Below, one piece after another: positions 1 to 6,337 of a stretch of 7,615 bases of DNA; the first letter of the stretch is position 1, and each line of letters starts with the position of its first letter. The notes beneath the pieces were generated by a model. It saw only the letters and a program-made list of their open reading frames with translations, was not told the origin of the DNA and made no database searches. Location: NCBI GenBank assembly GCA_022706175.1, contig JAKJDB010000107.1, positions 1-7,615 on the forward strand. Direction: 5' to 3'. This stretch comes from Candidatus Zhuqueibacterota bacterium. GTDB lineage: Bacteria; KSB1; UBA2214. The position numbers and the translations under genes are program-made.

Positions 1-906
1 AAACTGGCGCAGGTAGGCGCCGCTCTGAAACAGCGCAATCTTGCGGCTTTGCAGCGATCCTTCAAAGGCACGATCCTCCACTTCTACACAGACTGCTCCG
101 TCGTATCCACCGTCGCCCAGCACGGAGATGAACCGGCCCCAATCGACATCGCCCAACCCCGGCAGTTTGGGGGTGTGAAATTCCAACGGACAGGCTAAAA
201 TGCCCACCTGGTTGAGACGGTGCTGATCCACGCGGCAATCCTTGGCATGCACATGAAAGATCTTTCCCTTGAACTCGCGCAGCGCAGCCAGATAGTCGAT
301 CTGTTGCCAGACCAGGTGTGAAGGATCGAAGTTCAGGCCGAAATAATCCGACGGAATCTCCTCGAACATACGGCGCCAGATCGCCGGCGTATGGGCCAGG
401 TTCTTGCCCGCCGGCCATTCGTCCTTGGTGAAAAACATCGGACAATTCTCTATCGCCACCTTGATGCCGCGTTCCTCGGCAAATTTGATCAATCCGGGCC
501 ATACCTGTTTGAACCGGGGCCAATTGTCGTCCACGCTGCGGGTCCAATCGCGGCCGATAAAAGTGTTGACCACCTGAACCTGCAACAACTCGGCTGCTTT
601 GATCAACTCCTGAAGGTGTTTGATATACACCGCCGCTTCCACCGGATTCGGTGACAGCGGATTGGGATAATATCCCAACCCGCTGATGTTGATACCGGAT
701 TTGCCCACCAGGTTGCGGATTTTCTTCGCCCCTGATTTGTCCAGGTTTGTCACATCGATATGAGTTACGCCGGCATAGCGCCGTTCCGCCTTGCCTTTGG
801 GCCAGCACATCATCTCCACACACGAGTAACCGCTTTCCCTTGCAAAGGCCAGCACGTGCTCGAAATCCAAGTCCCCCAGAATGGCGCTGACAAATCCCAA
901 TTTCAT
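1..906 (-). CDS. Sugar phosphate isomerase/epimerase-like TIM-barrel protein (C-terminus cut by window edge)
   Basis: Reading the minus strand from the ATG at 906-904 gives 302 uninterrupted codons to the window edge; the stop lies outside. A GAGGAG ribosome site stands about 7 nt before the ATG. The protein looks like the AP-endonuclease-2/xylose-isomerase-like TIM-barrel family, whose members bind a divalent metal and isomerise or epimerise sugars, inosose or keto-sugars. Likely metal and active-site residues fall where the family has them: E153 (AIENCP), D194 and H197 (NFDPSH), H220 (HVHAKD) and E275 (CVEVED). No signal peptide or membrane segment is visible, so it is probably cytoplasmic. 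It starts 42 nt after the stop of the upstream oxidoreductase gene on the same strand, so the two are probably co-transcribed and act on related substrates. The family is clear; the substrate is not. The visible part already approaches the usual family length, so little should be missing. Confidence 0.88.
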   Translation of the reverse strand, partial: MKLGFVSAILGDLDFEHVLAFARESGYSCVEMMCWPKGKAERRYAGVTHIDVTNLDKSGAKKIRNLVGKSGINISGLGYYPNPLSPNPVEAAVYIKHLQELIKAAELLQVQVVNTFIGRDWTRSVDDNWPRFKQVWPGLIKFAEERGIKVAIENCPMFFTKDEWPAGKNLAHTPAIWRRMFEEIPSDYFGLNFDPSHLVWQQIDYLAALREFKGKIFHVHAKDCRVDQHRLNQVGILACPLEFHTPKLPGLGDVDWGRFISVLGDGGYDGAVCVEVEDRAFEGSLQSRKIALFQSGAYLRQF

Positions 907-948
907 GACACGCTCCTCGATGATGAAAACGCCGCTGCAGGTTGCGGC

Positions 949-2097
949 CTACTCCACCGTCACCCAGCTGTTCTTTTTGTTGCTTTTGGCGATGGCTTCA
1001 CACAGGGCCACCTCCCGGTGTCCGTCCAAAAAGGTCGGAAAAGTCGGTTTGGCTTTGTAATCGCCCTTGGCGATATAGGCGTAGAAAGCCTTGAAGCACT
1101 GTTTGAACGTATCCGGATAGCCTTCATTATGGCCGCCGGGATAGCCGACATAGGGACGCACCGTTTCGGAAAGAAGGCCCGGATCCTTGAGCAGCTTTTC
1201 GTTGGGTTTATCGCGATAGCCCAGCCACAGCTCGTTGGGGGTTTCGCTGTCCCAATAAGCGCCGCCCTTGCCGCCGCTGATCTCCCAGCGCAGGCAATTT
1301 TTCCGGCCGGCGCTGATCTGAGAGACGAACAGGGTGCCTTTGGCGCCGTTGTCAAAACGGAGGAGAATGGCGCCGCCGTCTTCGGTGTTGACGGCTATGT
1401 CTTCCGTGGCCTGGATTTTCTGCACCTTGCCGGAAAAGGATTCCACCTCTCCTTTGGGTCGTTTGCGGATCGGAAAGATGGTGAGCAGGTCGGCGCACAG
1501 GGCGACTACACGCAGTCCGGTGATGTATTGCACCATATCCAGCCAATGAGTGCCGATGTCGGCGATGGCGCGCAGACTGCCGCCCTCTTCAGCCAGAATG
1601 CGCCAGTTGTAATCCGTTTGATAGAGCAGCCAATCCTGCACATAACTGCCGACGATCGAATGCACTTTGCCCAGCCGGTTCTCCTGCACCATCTCGCGCG
1701 CCTCCATGCACAGCGGATAGTAGCGCAGGTTATAATTCACGCAGGCAGCGAGTTTGCTTTTCTTGGCCAGATCCACCAGCGCTGCGGTCTCGCGTGTGTT
1801 CATGGCCAGTGGTTTTTCGCACAACACATGTTTGCCGGCTTTGAGGGCGTCGCGCGCCATTTGAAAGTGCAGCCGGTTGGGCGTAGTAATATGAACGGCA
1901 TGGACGTTTTTATCTTTAAGCACTTCGGTATAGCTTAAATAGGCCCGGGGCAGCCCCAGTTTCTGCGCCGCTTTGGTCGATTCGGCTTCATCCACGCCAA
2001 GAATGCCTGCGACCTCGATGCCGAGGCGTCGCAGCGCTTCTGTGTGCGTCGGGCCCATGAAACCCGCACCGATGATCGCAGTACGAATAGATTGCAT
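949..2097 (-). CDS. Gfo/Idh/MocA-family NAD(P)-dependent oxidoreductase
   Basis: This 382-residue protein has the family layout. An N-terminal Rossmann fold carries the dinucleotide-binding GAGFMG motif at residues 10-15. The signature EKP is at 94-96 (in HVLCEKPLAMN), with its lysine expected in the active site. A C-terminal alpha/beta substrate domain contains DIGTHWLD at 180-187, with the family's catalytic histidine at 184. Such enzymes oxidise or reduce a sugar or polyol hydroxyl using NAD(P) in the cytoplasm. The start at 2097 is preferred because a near-perfect AAGGAGGT ribosome site lies 5-6 nt upstream and the GAGFMG motif then falls at the usual distance from the N-terminus; an in-frame start at 2124 would add nine unlikely residues. 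It is the first gene of a probable two-gene operon with the TIM-barrel isomerase-like gene, and a promoter is visible upstream. Whether the substrate is a glucoside, inositol or another sugar cannot be decided here. Confidence 0.92.
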   Translation of the reverse strand: MQSIRTAIIGAGFMGPTHTEALRRLGIEVAGILGVDEAESTKAAQKLGLPRAYLSYTEVLKDKNVHAVHITTPNRLHFQMARDALKAGKHVLCEKPLAMNTRETAALVDLAKKSKLAACVNYNLRYYPLCMEAREMVQENRLGKVHSIVGSYVQDWLLYQTDYNWRILAEEGGSLRAIADIGTHWLDMVQYITGLRVVALCADLLTIFPIRKRPKGEVESFSGKVQKIQATEDIAVNTEDGGAILLRFDNGAKGTLFVSQISAGRKNCLRWEISGGKGGAYWDSETPNELWLGYRDKPNEKLLKDPGLLSETVRPYVGYPGGHNEGYPDTFKQCFKAFYAYIAKGDYKAKPTFPTFLDGHREVALCEAIAKSNKKNSWVTVE

Positions 2098-2189
2098 TTC
2101 CGACCTCCTTGTTAGAGTGCTCAAGAATAGAAATCAGGCGCCGGAACCTGTCAGCCCCCGGCGTGTGCGTCTTCGTTTCATTAAAAACA

Positions 2190-2218
2190 AATATATTAAA
2201 ACGTGTCAGCATTTACAA
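2190..2218 (-). promoter_or_regulatory. Probable promoter of the oxidoreductase/isomerase operon
   Basis: On the minus strand, TTGTAA (2218-2213) and TATATT (2195-2190) are separated by exactly 17 nt, close to the sigma-70 consensus. The -10 region reads TATATTTG, which also fits the TAnnTTTG pattern known from Bacteroidetes. Transcription would start near 2183, leaving a leader of about 85 nt before the ATG at 2097. The AT-rich stretch stands out in otherwise GC-rich DNA. Confidence 0.5.
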
Positions 2219-2220
2219 GC

Positions 2221-2259
2221 AAAAAAGCGGCTTGGATGAGGGCTGTAGACCGGCAAGCC
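2221..2259 (-). terminator. Possible rho-independent terminator after the RNA methyltransferase gene
   Basis: On the minus strand, GGCTTG (2259-2254) can pair with CAAGCC (2234-2229), followed after GC by six T residues (2226-2221). The stem is only 6 bp and the loop is 19 nt, so this is a modest terminator. Its position, 26 nt past the methyltransferase stop and directly before the next promoter, supports it. A competing CCGGC/GCCGG stem lies slightly upstream in the transcript (2268-2251). Confidence 0.4.
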
Positions 2260-2284
2260 TTGGCCGGCAAGTGGAATGCGGGCG

Positions 2285-3685
2285 TCAGACGTCTGCATCT
2301 TGCACCAGCCTGAAGGGATGGGGAGTTTTTAGCTTGAGCACTCCATGGGACTGTGAAACCACGCCGATGGGCTTACCATGGCGGGTGGCTGTGTAGTAAC
2401 GCAGCGCCTCGCCGGGATGCGTTGTTTCCCCTTTACTTAGAAGTCGATGTAGCTGATCAGCGGAGAGCTCCATCAGGGAGCTTGTGATGCGGGCGCCCAA
2501 CCACTGGGCAGCACTGGTGGTGAGCTTCCAGAAATGGGATTTTTTCACTGCCAGGGGCAGGCCGGTCTTGACCAGTCCCGAGTCCGGTATCTCCAGCCAG
2601 GCATTCGTGGTGAGCCAGAGCTTGTGGGTATTTACGCGGAACCGGTAGGGCGCAAAGAAGGACGGCTCGATGCCCCAAAGTTGGTGCAGATTGGTTAAAA
2701 TGGGCGAGATTTGTGGATCGTCGAATGGCTGGGTCGGCAGCCAGCGGACCGGCTGGTTCACCGGCCGGATCGGCAGGGCTGCGGTCTTGCGCAGACGGAC
2801 GATAAAAAAGCCCTCCATGGGATCCGGAAAGGGATAGATGCGCAGCGCCCGCTGCAAGGCGGAGGGAAAAATCCGATCCTGATAATAGAGCCACCCGGGC
2901 CGGGCTGAACGCAAGGCCCAGGTCGGAGCCGGCTCCACCACCACCGGGTATCGCTGCACAATGCGCTGCAGCACCATTTCGTTTTCTTCCGGCGCCAAGG
3001 AGCAGGTCGAATAGACGATCACGCCGTTGACCTTGGCCGCCTTGACCGCGGAGATGAGCAGCTGTTCTTGTATGTTGGCAATCGTCTGCAGATATTCAGC
3101 GTTCCATGGCCGCCGCTGCAGCCGCTCGGTGTAAAAATTCAAACCTGAACACGGCGCATCCACCAGCACGCGGTCAAAGAACTCGGGCAACAACCGGCCG
3201 ATCATCTGTCCCGGCAGATTAAGCAGCACATCGTTGGCCACCGCCGCCCGGCTGAGATTGGCCATCAAAGGTTCCATACGTTTAATAGACGAATCGTTCA
3301 GCAACAAGCGCCCCTGGTTGTTCATCAGCGCGGCGATCTGAATGGATTTGCCGCCGGGCGCCGCGGCAAGATCGAGCACGGTCTGTCCGGGCCGCGGATC
3401 GAGAGCCAGTGCGGGCAACTGCGACGAGATGCCCTGATAGCGAAACTCGCCCATAAAAAAGGAGAGTGTGTGGCTGAGCGGCAGGGGATCGGATGCGAGA
3501 ATATAGCTCGCCGGATCCACTGGATGCGGCGTCCAGGTCATCCCCCATTGATGCAGTTTATTTGCGAAACGGTCACGATCGCTTTTAAACGCATTCACCG
3601 CCACGCACGGCGGCTCCGGCGCAGCGGCGAGAAAAGCGGGCAGCTCGTCGCCGAACACTGTTTTTAAATAAGCGATCAGTTCCAC
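2285..3685 (-). CDS. RsmF/NOL1-NOP2-Sun-family RNA cytosine-C5 methyltransferase
   Basis: Predicted SAM-dependent enzyme that methylates cytosine C5 in RNA, most probably 16S rRNA. Numbered from the GTG at 3685 (466 aa), the SAM-binding motif DLAAAPGGKS is at 105-114, motif IV DAPCSG at 176-181 (Cys179) and motif VI YSTCSL has Cys228. Family enzymes use the motif VI cysteine for covalent attack and the motif IV cysteine for release; both are present. MEGFFIVRLRK closes the catalytic domain. The C-terminal region resembles the PUA-like tail of RsmF (E. coli RsmF is about 480 aa), with an RYYTATRHGKPIGVV-type segment near the end. The start is uncertain. The open frame reaches a TTG at 3739, but that lies almost on the predicted transcription start, lacks a ribosome site and would add 18 residues of AT-rich, leader-like sequence. 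The GTG at 3685 also lacks a clear ribosome site. The gene appears monocistronic. Confidence 0.88.
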   Translation of the reverse strand: MELIAYLKTVFGDELPAFLAAAPEPPCVAVNAFKSDRDRFANKLHQWGMTWTPHPVDPASYILASDPLPLSHTLSFFMGEFRYQGISSQLPALALDPRPGQTVLDLAAAPGGKSIQIAALMNNQGRLLLNDSSIKRMEPLMANLSRAAVANDVLLNLPGQMIGRLLPEFFDRVLVDAPCSGLNFYTERLQRRPWNAEYLQTIANIQEQLLISAVKAAKVNGVIVYSTCSLAPEENEMVLQRIVQRYPVVVEPAPTWALRSARPGWLYYQDRIFPSALQRALRIYPFPDPMEGFFIVRLRKTAALPIRPVNQPVRWLPTQPFDDPQISPILTNLHQLWGIEPSFFAPYRFRVNTHKLWLTTNAWLEIPDSGLVKTGLPLAVKKSHFWKLTTSAAQWLGARITSSLMELSADQLHRLLSKGETTHPGEALRYYTATRHGKPIGVVSQSHGVLKLKTPHPFRLVQDADV

Positions 3686-3728
3686 GGCGTTTGTTCTATT
3701 CGTTTTTTTGAAAAATACAAATATCCTC

Positions 3729-3757
3729 TGGCAATACAAATAAAAAAGTTTTATATT
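3729..3757 (+). promoter_or_regulatory. Possible promoter of the two cysteine-cluster genes
   Basis: On the plus strand, TGGCAA (3729-3734, a weak -35) and TATATT (3752-3757, a good -10) are 17 nt apart. Transcription would begin near 3764, giving a leader of about 26 nt that contains the AAGGAAGG ribosome site before the ATG at 3790. The -10 box shares four base pairs (3752-3755) with the -10 of the opposing promoter, so the two may compete for polymerase. Confidence 0.35.
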
Positions 3758-3778
3758 ACAGACTGAATTTTTTTACAA
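3750..3778 (-). promoter_or_regulatory. Probable promoter of the RNA methyltransferase gene
   Basis: On the minus strand, TTGTAA (3778-3773) and TATAAA (3755-3750) are separated by 17 nt. The -35 box and spacer length are identical to those of the promoter at 2190-2218. The predicted start of transcription is near 3743, which argues for translation beginning at the downstream GTG (3685) rather than the TTG at 3739. Confidence 0.45.
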
Positions 3779-3789
3779 GGAAGGTACTC

Positions 3790-4149
3790 ATGACTTTTGA
3801 CTGTATGACTTTTCCCTGCCAGGACGGCTGCTGCCGATTGGGGGTGCGTGCCACTGAGGAGGAAAAAAATCGTATCATCGACTCCGGCCTGGGGACCGAA
3901 GCGGATTTTGATCCTCATCCGATCGTTGAAGAGGACGGCGTCTATTATCACACCCAGGTGACCGAACGGGGATGCGTGTTTCTGCAGCCCGACCGCGGCT
4001 GCCGTCTGCATGAGAAAGGCGTCAAGCCGGAGATCTGCATCTATTTTCCTTTTGATCTGGAGGATGCGCAAGAGATGTATGAGGAGGGCGCCATGCCGTG
4101 CTTTCATCACCGGACGTTTGATCCGAGCACTGGACGCTGCACCTGGTAA
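3790..4149 (+). CDS. Small YkgJ-like cysteine-cluster protein, paralogue 1
   Basis: A 119-residue protein preceded by a strong ribosome site (AAGGAAGG, 5 nt before the ATG). It has nine cysteines: 5, 10, 14, 15, 62, 71, 83, 104 and 117. The first group forms C-x4-C-x3-C-C; the later ones sit in RGCVFL, GCRLHE, KPEIC-x2-FP and MPCFHH. A paired CC followed by spaced cysteines and a Pro-x2-Cys-x2-FP segment resembles the YkgJ-type (zinc/iron-chelating) family, so metal or Fe-S binding is likely. I infer this from the cysteine pattern, not from a known function of this exact group. It has no signal peptide or membrane segment. The next gene encodes a clear paralogue with eight cysteines in register; Cys117 is unique to this copy. 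The biological role is unknown. Confidence 0.82.
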   Translation: MTFDCMTFPCQDGCCRLGVRATEEEKNRIIDSGLGTEADFDPHPIVEEDGVYYHTQVTERGCVFLQPDRGCRLHEKGVKPEICIYFPFDLEDAQEMYEEGAMPCFHHRTFDPSTGRCTW

Positions 4150-4260
4150 GGTTTTACCAAGAAATTATTTCATGCCGGCCATGGGGCACGTTGCCGGAGA
4201 GGCACGTTGTCGCCGTTCTTCAGCCCGCTGCAGGCAAACCACAATTGAAAAGGTAAGAGT
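4150..4260 (+). other. Intergenic spacer between the two cysteine-cluster paralogues
   Basis: A 111-bp spacer without an open frame of note. It holds a direct repeat of GGCACGTTG at 4185-4193 and 4201-4209, and a 6-bp inverted repeat TGGTAA/TTACCA at 4144-4159 that overlaps the stop codon of the first paralogue. The ribosome site of the second paralogue (AAGG, about 7 nt before its ATG) is at the right end. No convincing terminator or promoter is visible, so the two genes may share a transcript. Confidence 0.4.
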
Positions 4261-4632
4261 ATGAGCGAGGAAGCGTTTGTCTTTGATTGTTTGAATTTTC
4301 CCTGTCACGACGTCTGTTGTTCTTACGGCGTGGACGTACGGCCGGAGGAGCGTGAACGCCTCATCCGGGACGGCTACGCCACCGCCGAGCATTTCACCGG
4401 CCCGACCGAGGAGGACGGAGAACTGTATTACCGCACCCGCGTCAATGGACACCGCTGCGTGTTCTTGAAGGAAAACGCGCGCGGCTGCCGTTTGCATGAG
4501 TTTGATGTCAAGCCGGAGGTTTGCAACGTGTTTCCACGCGATGAGGAAGAGGCCCGGGAGATGTATGAAGATGGAACCCTGCCCTGCTTTCCGCACATCA
4601 CCTTTCCGGTGCCCAGCGCCGAGTCCAAATAG
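4261..4632 (+). CDS. Small YkgJ-like cysteine-cluster protein, paralogue 2
   Basis: A 123-residue protein beginning at an ATG with AAGG about 7 nt upstream. Cysteines at 10, 15, 19, 20, 66, 76, 88 and 109 match those of paralogue 1 one for one, and about half of all residues are shared by eye. Shared segments include FDC-x2-FPC, RGCRLHE, VKPE-x-C-x2-FP, EMYE and PCF-x-H. As for its neighbour, the pattern suggests a YkgJ-type domain holding zinc, iron or an Fe-S cluster, with unknown function. It differs in a five-residue longer N-terminus (MSEEA), one extra residue before GCRLHE, and a cysteine-free tail. Its stop is only 11 bp from the stop of sufU on the other strand. Confidence 0.82.
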   Translation: MSEEAFVFDCLNFPCHDVCCSYGVDVRPEERERLIRDGYATAEHFTGPTEEDGELYYRTRVNGHRCVFLKENARGCRLHEFDVKPEVCNVFPRDEEEAREMYEDGTLPCFPHITFPVPSAESK

Positions 4633-4643
4633 AGTGCTTGGGT

Positions 4644-5120
4644 TCAGGTGATCTGCTTTCTTTGCTCAAGGGCCTGCATCAGAGATCGCCAGGCCAGCAT
4701 CGCGCATTTGACGCGCGAGGGGTACTCACAAACGCCCTGCAGGGCGTTCAACTCATCCAGCTCTTCATCCGACGCATGGTGACGGCAGGCGGCGCTGCAG
4801 GCAGTGTCGCTGTGCTCGTCCGCTTCCCTCTTTAGCATACGCTGAAACCGCTCGATCACCTGCCTGGCTTCGTCGATGGCAAGTCCTTTGATCTTTTCGG
4901 TCATCAACGAAGCGGACGCCTGACTGATGACGCAGCCATGGCCTTCAAAGGCCATGGCGGAAATTTTATCCTGATCAAAGCGCACAGTCAATAAAATCTC
5001 ATCGCCGCAAAACGGGTTTTTCAGGTCCACAGACAGGTCCGCATTTTCCACCCGACCTTTGTTGCGCGGATGCTTGTAATGATCCAGCAGGATCTCCTGG
5101 TAAAGTTCATCTAGAGCCAT
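4644..5120 (-). CDS. sufU: SufU-type iron-sulfur cluster assembly protein
   Basis: A 158-residue IscU/SufU-fold protein. In SUF systems of this type, SufU is a zinc-dependent sulfur acceptor that takes persulfide sulfur from SufS and passes it to the SufBCD scaffold. The expected zinc ligands are present: C38 and D40 (NPFCGD), C63 (GHGCVISQASASLM) and C139 (RVKCAMLAW). The linker between the helical part and ALQGV, a hallmark of SufU over IscU, is longer than in Bacillus subtilis SufU (about 147 aa) and carries C108, C112, H114 and H115; C131 is a further extra cysteine. The protein lacks the LPPVK chaperone motif expected of IscU, as far as I can see. Its ATG overlaps the end of sufS by 10 nt and its nearest SD-like AAGGA is about 13 nt away, so translation is probably coupled to sufS. 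It is the last gene of the operon. Confidence 0.93.
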   Translation of the reverse strand: MALDELYQEILLDHYKHPRNKGRVENADLSVDLKNPFCGDEILLTVRFDQDKISAMAFEGHGCVISQASASLMTEKIKGLAIDEARQVIERFQRMLKREADEHSDTACSAACRHHASDEELDELNALQGVCEYPSRVKCAMLAWRSLMQALEQRKQIT

Positions 5121-6337
5121 TTTTTGAAATAGTCCTTCGCTTGATTCAGTGCGGCGGCCAACCGACGTACATCTTTTTCATCATTGTAGAGGTAGAAACT
5201 GGCACGCGCTGTGGCCGCCACATTGAGCCGTTTCATGACCAGCTGGCAGCAATGATGGCCGGAGCGCACCGCCACGCGTTCCTGATCAAGAAAAGTGGCC
5301 AGATCATGGGGATGGATGTTCTCCAGGTTGAACGACACCACCGGTCCGTGAGCATCCGGTGGGCCATAGACGCGGATGCCGGGGATGGCGCTGAGCTGCT
5401 GCATCGCCGCTTGGCCGAGCTGAAGATCGTGCGCCTCTATCGCCTCCATGCCGAGCTCGTCCAGATAATCCATGGCTGAGGCCAGGCCGAGGGCGCCGGC
5501 CAAATTCTGCGTGCCGGCCTCCAGTTTCCAGGGCAGGTCGTTCCAGGTGGTTTTCTGCTGTTCGACACGGCCGATCATGCTGCCGCCGAACAACAACGGA
5601 TCCATCTCCTCCAGCAGCGAACGTCGGCCATATAATACGCCGATGCCCAAAGGGCCGAGCATTTTATGGCCTGAAAAAGCGATAAAGTCCGCGTCCAAGG
5701 CCTGCACATCCAGGCGAGAATGCGGGGCGCTCTGGGCTGCGTCGATCAGCACCAGGCTGCCGGCTCGATGCGCCGCTGCGATGATCTCCTCCACCGGATG
5801 AATGGCGCCCAGGCTGTTGGACATGTGCGCCACCGCCACCAGCCGGGTGCGCGGGGTCAGCAGCTGGTGGAATTGGTCCATGAGCAGCCGTCCCTGCTCG
5901 TCGAAGGCGACGAATTTCAACTGAGCGCCGGTGCTGTGGCACACCCGCTGCCACGGAACCAGGTTGCTGTGGTGCTCCATTTCACTGATCAGGACCTCAT
6001 CGCCGGGACGAAGAAATTTGCCCGCCCAGCCGAATGCCGCCAGATTGATGGACTCGGTGGTGTTGCGGGTGAAGATGATCTCCTCGGTCGCGGCCGCGTT
6101 GATGAACCTGCGAACGCGTTCCCGCGCCGCCTCATAACGGAGCGTCGCACGCTCTGCCAACGCATAGCTGCTGCGATGGGCGTTGGCGTTCTCCTGCTCA
6201 TAGAACCGATTCATGGCCGCCAACACGCTCCGCGGCTTTTGTGAAGTGGCGGCGCTGTCCAAATAAACCCAGCCGTCGTTCTCCGCCTGCTGAAAGATGG
6301 GAAAGTCACGGCGGATTTTAGTTACCTCAAGAGCCAT
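5111..6337 (-). CDS. sufS: Group II cysteine desulfurase SufS
   Basis: A 408-residue PLP enzyme, the usual size for SufS, which converts cysteine to alanine and carries the released sulfur as a persulfide for SufU. K225 in SGHKMLGP should form the PLP Schiff base. H122 (EHHSN), D199 (IDAAQS) and R378 (ARASFYLYN) fit cofactor and substrate contacts. The catalytic cysteine is C363 in RSGHHCCQLVM. Known group II enzymes have RxGHHCAxPLM here, so the adjacent C364 and the loss of the proline are unusual. The ATG at 6337 has GGGAG upstream and lies inside the last 11 nt of the Rieske gene, while its own end overlaps sufU. Adjacency to sufU, sufT and sufD makes the SufS assignment safer than CsdA or a selenocysteine lyase. 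Confidence 0.95.
   Translation of the reverse strand: MALEVTKIRRDFPIFQQAENDGWVYLDSAATSQKPRSVLAAMNRFYEQENANAHRSSYALAERATLRYEAARERVRRFINAAATEEIIFTRNTTESINLAAFGWAGKFLRPGDEVLISEMEHHSNLVPWQRVCHSTGAQLKFVAFDEQGRLLMDQFHQLLTPRTRLVAVAHMSNSLGAIHPVEEIIAAAHRAGSLVLIDAAQSAPHSRLDVQALDADFIAFSGHKMLGPLGIGVLYGRRSLLEEMDPLLFGGSMIGRVEQQKTTWNDLPWKLEAGTQNLAGALGLASAMDYLDELGMEAIEAHDLQLGQAAMQQLSAIPGIRVYGPPDAHGPVVSFNLENIHPHDLATFLDQERVAVRSGHHCCQLVMKRLNVAATARASFYLYNDEKDVRRLAAALNQAKDYFKKWL

Noticed and set aside
62..823. A 253-codon minus-strand open frame overlapping the isomerase-like gene
   Set aside because: It is out of frame with the 302-codon frame starting at 906, which has a ribosome site and family motifs. Its translation is low-complexity, rich in Gly, Arg and Gln, and resembles no family.
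760..1938. A 392-codon plus-strand open frame
   Set aside because: It lies antisense to the oxidoreductase, whose motifs and ribosome site are unambiguous. Long antisense frames are expected in GC-rich genes.
4144..4159. Inverted repeat TGGTAA/TTACCA at the end of paralogue 1 considered as a terminator
   Set aside because: The stem is six weak pairs with a 4-nt loop and no T-tract follows.
4165..4596. A 143-codon minus-strand open frame opposite paralogue 2, and a similar one at 3751-4110 opposite paralogue 1
   Set aside because: Both resemble each other only because the plus-strand paralogues do. The cysteine pattern is conserved on the plus strand, which also has the ribosome sites.
4638..4671. 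CTTGGG/CTCAAG pairing after paralogue 2 considered as a terminator
   Set aside because: It needs a G-T pair and a long loop, lacks a following T-tract and lies inside sufU.
5720..6244. A 174-codon plus-strand open frame within sufS
   Set aside because: Antisense shadow of a well-conserved gene, without a plausible ribosome site or family motif.
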